From Lysobacterales bacterium (GTDB lineage Bacteria; Pseudomonadota; Gammaproteobacteria; Xanthomonadales; Rhodanobacteraceae): a stretch of 64,000 bases of DNA. This document shows, in pieces, positions 8,681-17,534 of this stretch. The DNA lies in assembly GCA_016707485.1 (NCBI GenBank), contig JADJHN010000002.1, forward strand, positions 1,530,243-1,594,242. Direction: 5' to 3'. How positions within the stretch are numbered: the first letter of the stretch is position 1; the number at the start of each line of letters is the position of its first letter. The position numbers were made by a program, and so were the translations under genes. Below the pieces are notes generated by a model. The model saw only the letters and a list, made by a program, of their open reading frames with translations, searched no databases and had not been told where the DNA came from.

Positions 8681-9844
8681 ATGAAATATTTTCATTTGAT
8701 CTGGGCGGCGCTGTTCCGGCGCAAGACCCGCACCATCCTCACCCTTATGTCGGTGCTTGCCGCTTTCCTGCTGTTCGGCATGCTCGATGCCGTGCGCGTC
8801 GCCTTCAACTCGGGCGGCGAAGCGGCCGGGGTCGATCGCATGGTGGTCTCGTCGAAGTACTCGATCATCCAGGGTTTGCCGCAGAGCCTTGTCGCGCGCG
8901 TGCAGGCGACGCCGGGCGTGAAGAACCTGACCTGGGCGAACTGGTTCGGCGGCTACTACCAGGATCGCAAGAACCAGATGGTCAATATCGCCATCGATCC
9001 GAATTATTTCGACATCTATCCCGAGTTCAGCCTGCCGCCCGAGCAATTGCAGAAGTTCAGGGAGACGCGCACCGGAGCCCTCGTCGGCGAAGCGCTGGCC
9101 AAGCGCTGGGGCTGGAAGATCGGCGACAAGATCCCGATCAGCGGCGCGATCTATCCGAACAAGGCGACCGGCGACACCAACTGGAGCTTTGACCTGGTCG
9201 GCCTGTTCAAGGCCAAGGACGACAAGCAGCGCGGTGCCGAACAGCAGTTGTTCTTCCGCTGGGATTATTTCGACGAGGCCAACAGCTATGGCGCGCACGA
9301 GGTCGGCTGGTTGATCGTCCAGGTTGCCGATCCGAACAAGTCCGACGAGGTGGCCAAGGCCATCGATGCGATTTCGGCGAACTCGGATCATGAAACGCGG
9401 ACACAGACCGAGCTGGCGTTTCAACTCTCGTTTGCCAAGCAGCTTGGCGACATCGGCCTGATCGTCAGCGCGATCATGGGCGCGGTGTTCTTCACCCTGT
9501 TGCTGCTGACCGGCAACACCATGGCCCAGGCCGTGCGCGAACGCATCCCCGAACTGGCCACGCTGAAGACCATGGGCTTTTCCGATGTCAGCCTGTTGCT
9601 GCTGGTGTTTGCCGAGGCGGTGCTGCTGATCGTGATCGGCGGCAGCCTGGGGCTCGGACTGGTTGCGTTGCTGCTGCCGATGATCGGTGCGGCGAGTGGC
9701 GGCATGTTGCAATTGCCGCCGGTCGGCCTCGGCACCTGGGTGACCGGGCTGCTGATGATGCTTGGCATCGGGGTGCTGGTCGGCGCGCTGCCTGCGGTGC
9801 GGGCGATGCGCCTGAATATTGTCGATGCACTGGCCGGCCGCTGA
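8681..9844 (+). CDS. MacB/FtsX-family ABC permease (first)
   Basis: 387-residue permease with one N-terminal TM helix after an RRKTR anchor, a large periplasmic MacB-type core domain (about residues 40-250), and three C-terminal TM helices with the FtsX pattern (GLIVSAIMGAVFFTLLLLTG; ERIPELATLKTMGFSD; ALPAVRAMRLNIVDALAGR). Start is ATG 8681, 15 bases after the ATPase stop, with GGGGAG upstream. It probably forms a heterodimer with the next gene product to move a lipid, peptide or lipoprotein-like substrate across the periplasm by mechanotransmission. Confidence 0.92.
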   Translation: MKYFHLIWAALFRRKTRTILTLMSVLAAFLLFGMLDAVRVAFNSGGEAAGVDRMVVSSKYSIIQGLPQSLVARVQATPGVKNLTWANWFGGYYQDRKNQMVNIAIDPNYFDIYPEFSLPPEQLQKFRETRTGALVGEALAKRWGWKIGDKIPISGAIYPNKATGDTNWSFDLVGLFKAKDDKQRGAEQQLFFRWDYFDEANSYGAHEVGWLIVQVADPNKSDEVAKAIDAISANSDHETRTQTELAFQLSFAKQLGDIGLIVSAIMGAVFFTLLLLTGNTMAQAVRERIPELATLKTMGFSDVSLLLLVFAEAVLLIVIGGSLGLGLVALLLPMIGAASGGMLQLPPVGLGTWVTGLLMMLGIGVLVGALPAVRAMRLNIVDALAGR

Positions 9845-9854
9845 GGAATCCGAC

Positions 9855-11171
9855 ATGCGCAAACTGAAATCATTTCTTTCCGGCCTTGGCCTGTTTCTCG
9901 TCATCCTTGCCTCGGTGGCCCTGTGGGTCATGTTGCCGGGCGTGGTCCTGCTGGGCCTGGCCGTGCTGCTGGCAGCGTGGATGGCCTTTACGCGCATTGG
10001 TCGACAGGCCGCTTCGGTGACCTGGGTCGGTGTTTCCACGATCCGCCAGCGTCTCGGTGCCTCGTCGGTGATCATCGTCGGCATTGCCGGCGTGGTTGGC
10101 GTGCTGGTCGCCCTGCTGGCCATGGGCGACGGCTTGCAGAAGACACTCAGGAGCACCGGCGACAGCGAAACCGCGATTGTCCTGCGCGGTGGCGCGACAG
10201 CCGAATTGAGCTCGGGCGTCAGCCGCGACCATGCAACCTTGATCGCCCAGTCGCCCGGCATCCTGCGCGACGCCGAGGGCAAGCCGATCACTTCGGCCGA
10301 ACTCGTGGTGGTGGCCAACCTGCCAAAAAAATCCACCGGTACCGACGCCAATGTCGAAGTGCGCGGGGTCGGCCCGCAGGTCTGGGCGCTGCGTCCGAAC
10401 ATCCGCATCGTCGAGGGGCGCAAGTTCACTCCGGGCCTGCGCGAGATGATCGTCGGCAAGGGCGCACGCCAGCAATTCGCCGGCCTCGATGCGGGCTCGA
10501 CGATCAATCTCAACAACCAGCAATGGACGATTGTCGGCGTATTCGAATCCGGTGACGCCCACGAGTCGGAGCTGGAGGGCGATGTCGATACGATCTCGGC
10601 CGCTTACCGGCGCCAGGGATTCCAGTCAATCACGGTCAGATTGACCTCCCCCGAGGCGCTGGATGCGTTCAAGGCCTCGCTGGCCAGCGATCCGCGGCTC
10701 AAGGTCGAGGCCAAGACCACGCTCGATTACTACACGGCGCAATCGGAAGGACTGAGCAAGGTCATCCGCGTCGTCGGCATCACCATAGCCGTGATCATGG
10801 CAATCGGCGCGATTTTCGGGGCGCTCAACTCGATGTATGCCGCAGTGGCCACACGTGCCCGCGAAATTGCCACCTTGCGCGCGATCGGCTTCCGCTCGCC
10901 GCCGGTGATCGTCTCGGTCATGCTGGAGACCATGCTGCTCGCACTGATCGGCGGCCTGCTGGGTGCCTTCATCGCCTGGTTGCTGTTCAACAACTACACG
11001 GTATCGACGCTGGGTTCCAACTTCAGCCAGGTCGTGTTCCAGTTCTCGGTTTCGCCGGCGCTGCTCTGGACAGGGGTGAAATGGGCCCTTGCCATCGGCT
11101 TCGTCGGCGGCCTGCTGCCCGCCGTGCGCGCCGCGCGCCTGCCGGTGACGACCGCCTTGCGGGAGTCCTGA
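9855..11171 (+). CDS. MacB/FtsX-family ABC permease (second)
   Basis: 438-residue partner permease. Compared with the first, it has an extra hydrophobic stretch at the N-terminus (FLSGLGLFLVILASVALWVM and the next helix), a periplasmic core domain, and the same FtsX C-terminal unit (AREIATLRAIGFRSPPVIVS; LLPAVRAARLPVTTALRES). ATG 9855 follows GAGGA, 10 bases after the previous stop, so the operon is tightly coupled. The stop codon is followed directly by the GGGAATA repeat array. The substrate is unknown. Confidence 0.92.
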   Translation: MRKLKSFLSGLGLFLVILASVALWVMLPGVVLLGLAVLLAAWMAFTRIGRQAASVTWVGVSTIRQRLGASSVIIVGIAGVVGVLVALLAMGDGLQKTLRSTGDSETAIVLRGGATAELSSGVSRDHATLIAQSPGILRDAEGKPITSAELVVVANLPKKSTGTDANVEVRGVGPQVWALRPNIRIVEGRKFTPGLREMIVGKGARQQFAGLDAGSTINLNNQQWTIVGVFESGDAHESELEGDVDTISAAYRRQGFQSITVRLTSPEALDAFKASLASDPRLKVEAKTTLDYYTAQSEGLSKVIRVVGITIAVIMAIGAIFGALNSMYAAVATRAREIATLRAIGFRSPPVIVSVMLETMLLALIGGLLGAFIAWLLFNNYTVSTLGSNFSQVVFQFSVSPALLWTGVKWALAIGFVGGLLPAVRAARLPVTTALRES

Positions 11172-11176
11172 AGTCC

Positions 11177-11275
11177 GGGAATAGGGAATAGGGAATAGGG
11201 AATCGGGAATAGGGAATAGAAGGGGCATGAGTCTCGCGGAACGTTGCTTTTGCGATTCCCCATTCCCTATTCCCG
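11177..11275. repeat. GGGAATA tandem array with inverted copy
   Basis: GGGAATA-like 7-mers are repeated about six times at 11177-11219 (one unit reads GGGAATC), and an inverted copy (GATTCCCCATTCCCTATTCCCG) occurs at 11254-11275. Transcripts from either strand could form a long stem across the convergent ABC permease and EamA ends, so the array may act as a bidirectional terminator. Such GGGAATA/GGGAATC repeats are familiar between genes in Xanthomonadaceae. The EamA stop codon lies inside the inverted copy. Confidence 0.75.
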
Positions 11276-12124
11276 CTTCTTCCCGAAAGTGATCATCGCC
11301 ACGCCGGTGAGGATGACGGCCATGGCGGCTACGTCGCTGGCGTGGACGACTTCGCCGAGAATGATGGCGCCGAGCAGGACGGCGACCGGAGGATTGACGT
11401 AGGCGTAACTGGTGGCGAGCAAGGGGCGCACGTTCTTCAGCAGGAACAGGTAGGCGGTGAATGCGACCAGGGAGCCGAACACGATCAGGTAGAGCAAGGC
11501 CAGGGTGGCTTGAAGGCCGGGCAGGGCGTGCATGCGCTCGCCCTGCAGGATCGAGAAGAGGCTGAGCGCCGCACCGCCACAGATCATCTGCGCGGCCGTG
11601 TTCATCGATGACGGCGGCATGTCGCGGCGTCGGCTCCACACCGAGCCGAACGCCCAGGAAATAGCGGCGACGACCAAGGCGATGGCGCCAAGCGGCGATC
11701 CACTCATGCCGCTGCCAAGATTGAGCAGGATGACACCGCCGAATCCGATCACCAGACCGAGCCACTCCAGCCGACTCGGCCAATCCCGATAGAGCGTACC
11801 GAACGCGGCGGCAAACAACGGCATGCTGGCGACCGCGATCGCCGCCAGGCCGGAGGCGACGGTTTGTTCGGCGTAACAGACCAGGCCGTTGCCGATGCCA
11901 AGCAACAAGGTTCCACTGACGGCGGCATTGCGCCATTGCAGTCGCGTCGGCGCTGGCATGCCGCGCAGGCGCAAGAACGCGTAGAGCGCACTGCCAGCGG
12001 CGAGGAAACGCACCGCGCCAAGCAGGAACGGAGGCCAGCTGTCCAGCGCCACGCGGATCGCCAGGTAAGTCGAACCCCAGACCACATACACGGCCAACAA
12101 GGCCAATGGGACCAGCAGGCGCAT
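11267..12124 (-). CDS. EamA/DMT-superfamily transporter
   Basis: Inner-membrane exporter of the drug/metabolite transporter superfamily, 285 residues, with ten hydrophobic helices in two EamA repeats (first about 5-135, second about 145-280). Readable marks are VVWGSTYLAIRVALDSWPP at the start, SGLAAIAVASMPLFAA closing the first repeat, and ATSYAYVNPPVAVLLGAIIL in the second. YedA/RhaT-like members export amino acids or other metabolites; the substrate is unknown here. The frame is open far upstream, but ATG 12124 matches the family start. The last codons (CGG GAA TAG) are written by the GGGAATA repeat, so the C-terminus depends on that element. Confidence 0.9.
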   Translation of the reverse strand: MRLLVPLALLAVYVVWGSTYLAIRVALDSWPPFLLGAVRFLAAGSALYAFLRLRGMPAPTRLQWRNAAVSGTLLLGIGNGLVCYAEQTVASGLAAIAVASMPLFAAAFGTLYRDWPSRLEWLGLVIGFGGVILLNLGSGMSGSPLGAIALVVAAISWAFGSVWSRRRDMPPSSMNTAAQMICGGAALSLFSILQGERMHALPGLQATLALLYLIVFGSLVAFTAYLFLLKNVRPLLATSYAYVNPPVAVLLGAIILGEVVHASDVAAMAVILTGVAMITFGKKRE

Positions 12125-12342
12125 GCTGCCAGGCGCCGGCTCGACGGTGTCGAGGCTTTCCCCGGGCTTGCGCGAATCGGCCTTGTTCACTGCAGTGATC
12201 GCCACGCAAGGGATTCGGCAACGCACAAACTGACCATGGGGTTGCCCTGTTGCGCCGAGAAGTTGATTTGACGGTGTCGCGGGTTGCTGTCGCCCGATGA
12301 TTGCCGGCAGCAGGTTGGAGCCGTGCCGGCACGGCCGCTGCT

Positions 12343-12642
12343 TCAGTGCGGTCGGCCGCTGCCGCCGTGTTCGAGACGTGCCGGTCGCTCGTGGTTGCTG
12401 ACCACGATGAACTCGCCATCGATGATGCCGCTGGCCGCCGCGGAGGCCGGGGATGACGCAACAGGTCGCCCTTTCAAGCGCAGCAGGTGGATCAGATACC
12501 AGATTGCCGCGCCCATGGTGAGGGCGAGGAAGGCCAGGAATCCAATGGCCAGCACGCCGACCACTGCGACCAGGCCGAGGATGCCACCAAGCAGTCGCAG
12601 CAAGGGATTGCGTGGACGCAGGTTGGACTGGAAAACAAACAT
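12343..12642 (-). CDS. Small hypothetical membrane protein
   Basis: 99-residue protein of unknown function. A strongly hydrophobic stretch at about residues 15-50 (LLRLLGGILGLVAVVGVLAI, then GFLAFLALTMGAAIWYLIHL) should form two adjacent TM helices or one helical hairpin, followed by a basic LLRLKGRP and a polar tail ending GGSGRPH. ATG 12642 has GAGGAG ten bases upstream, which supports translation. It is divergent from the Rieske gene with 94 bp between starts. About 220 bp between it and the EamA gene hold no visible gene. Confidence 0.65.
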   Translation of the reverse strand: MFVFQSNLRPRNPLLRLLGGILGLVAVVGVLAIGFLAFLALTMGAAIWYLIHLLRLKGRPVASSPASAAASGIIDGEFIVVSNHERPARLEHGGSGRPH

Positions 12643-12736
12643 CTGGCACTCCTCGGTGCGGATCATGCTGGGGACAGCGCATCCGGACGGGTATTCTTGG
12701 GGCAGAATCCCTCTCCCACAAGTGTCCACTGTTCGC

Positions 12737-13066
12737 ATGAGCGAGTCCCGCGCCCTTTGCCGCGTTGAAGACATCCCGGACAACGGAGCCATTGCGGTGC
12801 GTGTTGAATCGTCGACTGGCGGCTTCGACATCATCCTCATGCGCCAGGGTGAGGCGGTTTTCGGTTACCACAACGAGTGTCCGCACCAGGGCCGCCAGCT
12901 TGATTACGTGCCCGGCAAATTCCTCGTCAAGGAGGGTTGCATCATGTGCGCCGCCCACGGTGCCCTGTTCAAGGTGCATTCGGGCGAGCGGGTCGCCGGG
13001 CCGTGCAGTACCGGCCTGGTCCGCGTCCCGGTGCGCATCGAGGGCACCGAGGTGTTCTCGGCCTGA
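12737..13066 (+). CDS. Rieske [2Fe-2S] domain protein
   Basis: Small (109-residue) ferredoxin-like electron carrier. The two cluster-binding boxes are CPHQG (C-x-H) and CAAHG (C-x2-H), 17 residues apart, so the ligand set is complete. No TM segment or signal peptide is visible and no oxygenase partner lies nearby. Stand-alone Rieske proteins of this size act in nitrite reductase small-subunit-like or dioxygenase electron transfer; the role here is unknown. The frame is open upstream to 12284, but ATG 12737 fits the domain start. Confidence 0.88.
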   Translation: MSESRALCRVEDIPDNGAIAVRVESSTGGFDIILMRQGEAVFGYHNECPHQGRQLDYVPGKFLVKEGCIMCAAHGALFKVHSGERVAGPCSTGLVRVPVRIEGTEVFSA

Positions 13067-13184
13067 GCGCGGCTGCCAATATCTACGATGGTTCTCGTTG
13101 ACAGCCTGGGCGGGAATGTCTAGGCTCGTCGCGTTTCCCGGCCGCCATTGCGGCTGCCCCCGATGATTCCTCGCCGAGGTTCCG

Positions 13185-13586
13185 ATGCGCAGCAGGATTC
13201 CGCAAACCCCGAAACCGACCGAAGCCGAACTCGGCATCCTCAATGTGCTTTGGCAGCATGGCCCGATGACCGTGCGCGAACTGCACGAGGCGCACTATCG
13301 CGATGATGGAACCGGCTACACGACTTCCCTGAAGATGCTGCAGATCATGCATGCCAAGGGCCTGGTCGAGCGCGACGATTCGCAACGCGCGCACGTTTAT
13401 CGCGCCGTGATCAGCAAGGAATCCAATCAGCAGCGGTTTCTCAGCGACATGGTGCAGCGCGTCTTCGATGGCTCGCCGTCCCGGCTTGTGCTGCAGGCAT
13501 TGGGCGGTCAACCCAAGGCCAGCCAGCAGGAACTCGACGAGATCCGCGCCCTGCTCGACAGCATCGAATCAGGCCAGCAGCCATGA
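13185..13586 (+). CDS. BlaI/MecI/CopY-family repressor
   Basis: 133-residue winged-helix transcriptional repressor. PTEAELGILNVLWQHGPMTV is the family N-terminus, followed by the recognition region (YTTSLKMLQIMHAKGLVERD) and a C-terminal dimerisation helix region. The stop overlaps the start of the M56 peptidase gene (ATGA at 13583), the classic BlaI-BlaR1 arrangement in which the sensor protease triggers cleavage of the repressor. It probably controls its own operon. No beta-lactamase gene is next to it, so the regulon is unknown. Confidence 0.93.
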   Translation: MRSRIPQTPKPTEAELGILNVLWQHGPMTVRELHEAHYRDDGTGYTTSLKMLQIMHAKGLVERDDSQRAHVYRAVISKESNQQRFLSDMVQRVFDGSPSRLVLQALGGQPKASQQELDEIRALLDSIESGQQP

Positions 13587-15497
13587 TTGCGGCAATTTCC
13601 GACCTTGCCTGGATGCAGGCACTGGGCTGGACCCTGGTCCATTTCCTCTGGCAGGGCCTGATCATCGGCATCGTTCCATGCGCTGATCCGGCGCCTTGTT
13701 CCTGCCGAACAGAGTTCATTGCGCTACGCGTTTGGCCTGTTTTCCTTGCTGGCCCTGCTGCTCGCGCCGATCTTGACGCTCGCGCTGCTGTGGCCATCCG
13801 CGGCAATGGAAACCACGCATGCCCATGCCAGTGGCACCGTCAGTGCCAGCCTGGCCACCACGACAACTCTGTCGCCTGGCGCACCGGCATTCGACGGCCT
13901 GCTGGCACTGCTCGTCGCGGCCTGGTTGGCCGGTGTCCTGCTGATGATTGGTCGCGCCGCGCAGCAATGGCATTCGCTGGATCAGATTGCGCGCCGACTG
14001 GCCTGGCGCGATCTCGCCATCGAGCGTCTGCTCGCGCAGGTGGCCGAGCGTTTTGGGACGCTGCCGGGCGTGCGCGTCCTGGTCTCGGCCAACATCGATA
14101 CGCCGACCCTGATCGGCTGGCTGAAGCCGGTTATCCTGCTGCCCGTGGCGGTGGTCGCCAAGCTCCCGCGCCAGCAACTTGAACTGATCCTGGCCCACGA
14201 ACTCGGCCATCTGCGCCGCTACGATCACCTCGTCAACCTGGCCCAGGCCATTGTCGAAACCCTGCTTTTCTATCATCCCGTAGTGCACTGGATTTCGCGC
14301 GAGGTTCGCCATGAGCGCGAGGTCTGCTGCGACAACCTGGTTTTGCACCTCACCGACAGCGAACCCCGCGAATATGCACGCACCCTGGCGGCACTGGAAA
14401 ACCTGCGTCAACTGACACCGCAGCTTGCCGTTGCCGCGAGCGGCGGCATGTTGCTGGATCGCGTGCGGCGCATTGTCGGCCCGGTTCACCCGCACGCGCG
14501 CGTGCGCCGCTCGCGCCTTGCGGTGTGGCTGGTCGCGTCAGCTTGCGGCTCGATCGTGGCCACTGCTGTCGTCCTTTCGCACACCAGTTCGGACCCGCAG
14601 CCCGAAGTGTTTCTGCAGCCTCGCTCGGTGGATCCTGCCCCTGCCAAGCCAGCGCTCACGCTTGCGCACGAGATTGCGCCGCTGCGAGTCGAACTTGCCA
14701 GTGTATCGATGCCCAGCGAAGTCGTGCCGCTCGCGGCAACCGACGACAGCGTCGACGTGGCCAAGGCAGAGGCGTTGGCAGTCGCAGCGGTCATGCCGCT
14801 CGTCGAAGCGAACCCGGTCGAGGCGGTCGCCGCCGCGCCGAGCGCCGCAGCCGAGTCGCTTGGCTTGGCGCCGGTCGATGCAGCGGACAGCGCCATCCAG
14901 CACGCCCCGATCGAGATGGTCGCGGCGGCAGATGCCGGCCCTGCGCAGGCCACGCCGAAGATCGTGCGCATGGTTGCGCCCGAATATCCGGATCGCGGAT
15001 TCAGCCGCCCGCATGCGAAAGTCAGCTTCGAATTTTCCATCGATCGCGGTGGACGCGTGCGCAACATCCGCACCATCAGCGGTGATCTGCAGAGTCCGTT
15101 CGTGGTTGCCGCGCGCAACGCCCTGCGTCAATGGCGATTCGATGCACGATCGCTGGACCCGAGCAGTGCGGAGAAATTCCACCAGGACTTCGAGTTCGTC
15201 GGCGATGCCAAGGTCGCCGGCGTCGCCGACGAGGGCTCCTGCGCGATACCGATGGGTTCCCATGTCTGTCGCGCCGGGCACCCACTTGGCCAGGCCCGCA
15301 AGGCCGACGAGCGAGCCGCGTCGATTGCGCAAGCGGATCGCCTGGATGCCGGCAAGGCCGTGGCCATGGATTATTGCGTTCCGGAAATCGGATCGCATGT
15401 CTGTCGTCCGCTTGACGCCAGCGGCCCGGCGCCAAGAGAGCCCGAACTCGAGCCGACCTTGAAGGAAACAGGTTTTCTGGCCGGCGGCACGCACTGA
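13583..15497 (+). pseudogene. M56 BlaR1-like membrane peptidase with TonB-like C-terminus, frameshifted
   Basis: The first part (MIAAISDLAWMQALGWTLVH, then FLWQGLIIGIV) and the rest (from LRYAFGLFSLLALLLAPILT) lie in different frames. Deleting one C of the CC at 13676-13677 restores GIVHALIRRLVPAEQSSLRYAFG and gives one 637-residue protein. It has N-terminal TM helices, a zinc peptidase domain with HELGH plus the downstream HEREVCCDN, an Ala/Val-rich linker, a TonB-C-like domain (VAPEYPDRGFSR to LRQWRFDARS), and a tail carrying two GSHVCR motifs (CAIPMGSHVCR and CVPEIGSHVCR). It is the sensor/protease partner of the BlaI protein. A real mutation would inactivate it; a sequencing error is equally likely. 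Confidence 0.8.
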
Positions 15498-15501
15498 CCA
15501 C

Positions 15502-15568
15502 TGCCAGCCTGTGCCGAGGGCGGCGCAGCATCGCCGCCTGCGAAGCAGATCCAAACCGCCGGCTGGCA
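15502..15568. terminator. Nested hairpins between convergent genes
   Basis: Outer arms TGCCAGCC (15502-15509) and GGCTGGCA (15561-15568) enclose an inner stem GGCGGCG-CAGCAT-CGCCGCC (15519-15538). They lie just after the M56 gene and before the 3' end of the SLC13 gene. No clear T tract, so terminator activity is inferred from position. Confidence 0.4.
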
Positions 15569-15631
15569 TGGCCGCAGCCAATGCCGTACTGCCCCGCGTC
15601 AGGGCGGAAAGCTTACGGCGGATGCTGGCGC

Positions 15632-17482
15632 TCAGCCGCGATTGAAGACCAGGTTGACCGAGATCAGCGTGGTCACCAGGATCAGTACCGTCAGCGGCAG
15701 GCCGACGCGCAGGAAATCCCGGGTCTTGTAGCCGCCGGGGCCGGCGACGACAAGCAGCACCGGATTTGCACTGGGCAGCAGGAAGGTGTTGGAAGTCGAG
15801 ATGGCGACGATCAACGCATAGGCCGCCGGATTGCCGCCCGAAGCCAGGGCGATGTTGATCGCCATCGGCACCATCATGACCGCCGCGCCAACGTTCGAGA
15901 TGACCTGCGAGAAACCGAGGGCGAGTATGGCGAGGAAAGCCTGGATCATCCATTGCGGCAGGCCGCCCAGATAGACCATGGCCTCCTGGGCAATCCAGGC
16001 CGCCGTGCCGGTGGAATCCATCGCGCCGCCAAGCGGGATCAGGCAGGCAAGGATGAAGATCGTCTTCCAGTTGATCGCGTGGTAGGCCTCATCCATGCTG
16101 AGCACGCCCGCCAGCAACATGCCGACTGCGCCAACCAGCATCGCCACCGCGAGCTTGAGATCGGTGAACAGGCCAAGGCCCATGGCCAGCGCAAAGAAGA
16201 TCGCCGCATGCCAGATCTTGCTTGGCCGCTGCTCCTCCTGCGGGAAATCGGTGACGACCACGAAATCGCGTGTTTCGGCGGCCAGGGTCAGGTCGCGCCA
16301 GAGGCCGTGGATGATCAGGGTGTCGCCGGGGCGCAGCGAGACTTCGCGCACGTCCTCGCGAAAGACCTGCTCGCCTCGGGTCACCGCCAGTACGCTGATG
16401 CCGAAGCGCTTGCGCATGCGCAGGTCGCCGACCAGTTGCTTGACCCAGCGCGAGTTCGGGACAACCACCGCCTCGGCGATGCCGGCGCGGGTCGGATTGA
16501 ACATGTCGCCAAAGTTGCGCAGTCGCGATTGCATCCGGCACAACTGGTTGTTGGCGAAGGCGCTGATGTCCTCGCGCTTGCCGAGCACGCCGAGCACGCT
16601 GCCGACCCAGATCATCTGGTCGCCCGGCGGTGCCAGACGCGCTTCGTTGCCGGTCTTCAGGGCAAGGATCAGCGGTGCGCCATGCAGTCGCTCGGCCTCG
16701 ACGATGCTCATGCCGACCATCGGACTTTCCGCGGTCACGGTCAGCTCCATGACTTCGCCATCGATGCCGTACATCTCGGCGAAATAGGTCTCGGTGCGAC
16801 CGGGCGTGACTTTCTGCTTCTCCTCCTCGCTCGGCCACAGGCGCGGGGTGAGGTAGGCGAAATAGGCAAGTCCGACCAGCAGCAGGGGAATGCCGATCGG
16901 GGTGATCGCGAACAGCGAGAACGGCTCGATGCTCTGCGCCCCCGGCGGCAGGTTGCGGTTGGCACTGGCGACCAGGTCGTTGAGCAGGATCAACGGTGAA
17001 TTGGAAATCATCGTGATGTTGGTGCCGGCGAGGATGCAGAAGGCCATCGGCAGGAGCAGGCGCTTCAGGGGGATGCCGGTGCGTGAGCTGATGCGGCTGA
17101 CCACCGGCATGAACAGGGCCGCCAGCGCCTGGCTCTGCATGATCCCCGACATGCTGCCGACCATGGCATTGATCAGGTTGGAGACGCGCGCCTCGACGCC
17201 GCCGGCGATCTTCAGGATGAAGTTCGCCGCCTTGCCGAGCATGCCGGTGCGATCGAGGCCCGCGCCCATGATCATCACCGCGATCAGCGACATCACTGCG
17301 TTGCCGGCAAACCCGTCAAACAGTTGCTCCACCGGCATCAGGCGCGTCACGCCGATGACGACGAGGACGAGCAGGGCGACCAGGTCTCCGCGCACCCATT
17401 CGAGCACGAGCATGATCACGGTGAACACCAGCAGGCCGAGGACGAGGGCCATGTCGGTGGTCAGGATCAGGCTCATTTCCAT
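15632..17482 (-). CDS. SLC13-family permease with RCK_C (TrkA-C) domains
   Basis: Inner-membrane divalent-anion:Na+ symporter-like protein of 616 residues. The hydrophobic N-terminal half (with LINAMVGSMSGIMQSQALAA and ILAGTNITMISNSPLILLND, the SNT-type hairpin motif) is followed by two cytoplasmic RCK_C regulatory domains (about 205-380, starting ELTVTAESPMVGMSIVEAE), then the second TM half ending with SNTFLLPSANPVLLVVAGPG. Members carry sulfate, dicarboxylates or other anions; the substrate is uncertain. ATG 17482 has only a weak ribosome site, and ATG 17476 is an alternative. Confidence 0.9.
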   Translation of the reverse strand: MEMSLILTTDMALVLGLLVFTVIMLVLEWVRGDLVALLVLVVIGVTRLMPVEQLFDGFAGNAVMSLIAVMIMGAGLDRTGMLGKAANFILKIAGGVEARVSNLINAMVGSMSGIMQSQALAALFMPVVSRISSRTGIPLKRLLLPMAFCILAGTNITMISNSPLILLNDLVASANRNLPPGAQSIEPFSLFAITPIGIPLLLVGLAYFAYLTPRLWPSEEEKQKVTPGRTETYFAEMYGIDGEVMELTVTAESPMVGMSIVEAERLHGAPLILALKTGNEARLAPPGDQMIWVGSVLGVLGKREDISAFANNQLCRMQSRLRNFGDMFNPTRAGIAEAVVVPNSRWVKQLVGDLRMRKRFGISVLAVTRGEQVFREDVREVSLRPGDTLIIHGLWRDLTLAAETRDFVVVTDFPQEEQRPSKIWHAAIFFALAMGLGLFTDLKLAVAMLVGAVGMLLAGVLSMDEAYHAINWKTIFILACLIPLGGAMDSTGTAAWIAQEAMVYLGGLPQWMIQAFLAILALGFSQVISNVGAAVMMVPMAINIALASGGNPAAYALIVAISTSNTFLLPSANPVLLVVAGPGGYKTRDFLRVGLPLTVLILVTTLISVNLVFNRG

Positions 17483-17534
17483 CGTGTTGTCTTGTCAATC
17501 CGTTTCTAGTCGGGATGGCGGACAGGAGGTTGCT

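Noticed and set aside
8261..10516. 751-codon open frame on the minus strand opposite the ABC genes
   Set aside because: It is the GC-driven shadow of the ATPase and permease genes, with low-complexity His/Gln/Arg composition and no motif; the plus-strand genes have all family residues.
11177..11275. CRISPR array
   Set aside because: The units are 7 bp and contiguous with no unique spacers, and no cas genes are present.
10626..12461. Long minus-strand frame running through the GGGAATA repeats and the EamA gene in the wrong frame
   Set aside because: Composition is Arg/Pro/His-rich and it overlaps two real genes in other frames.
15581..16999. 472-codon plus-strand frame opposite the SLC13 permease
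   Set aside because: Shadow of a gene with clear TM and RCK_C features.
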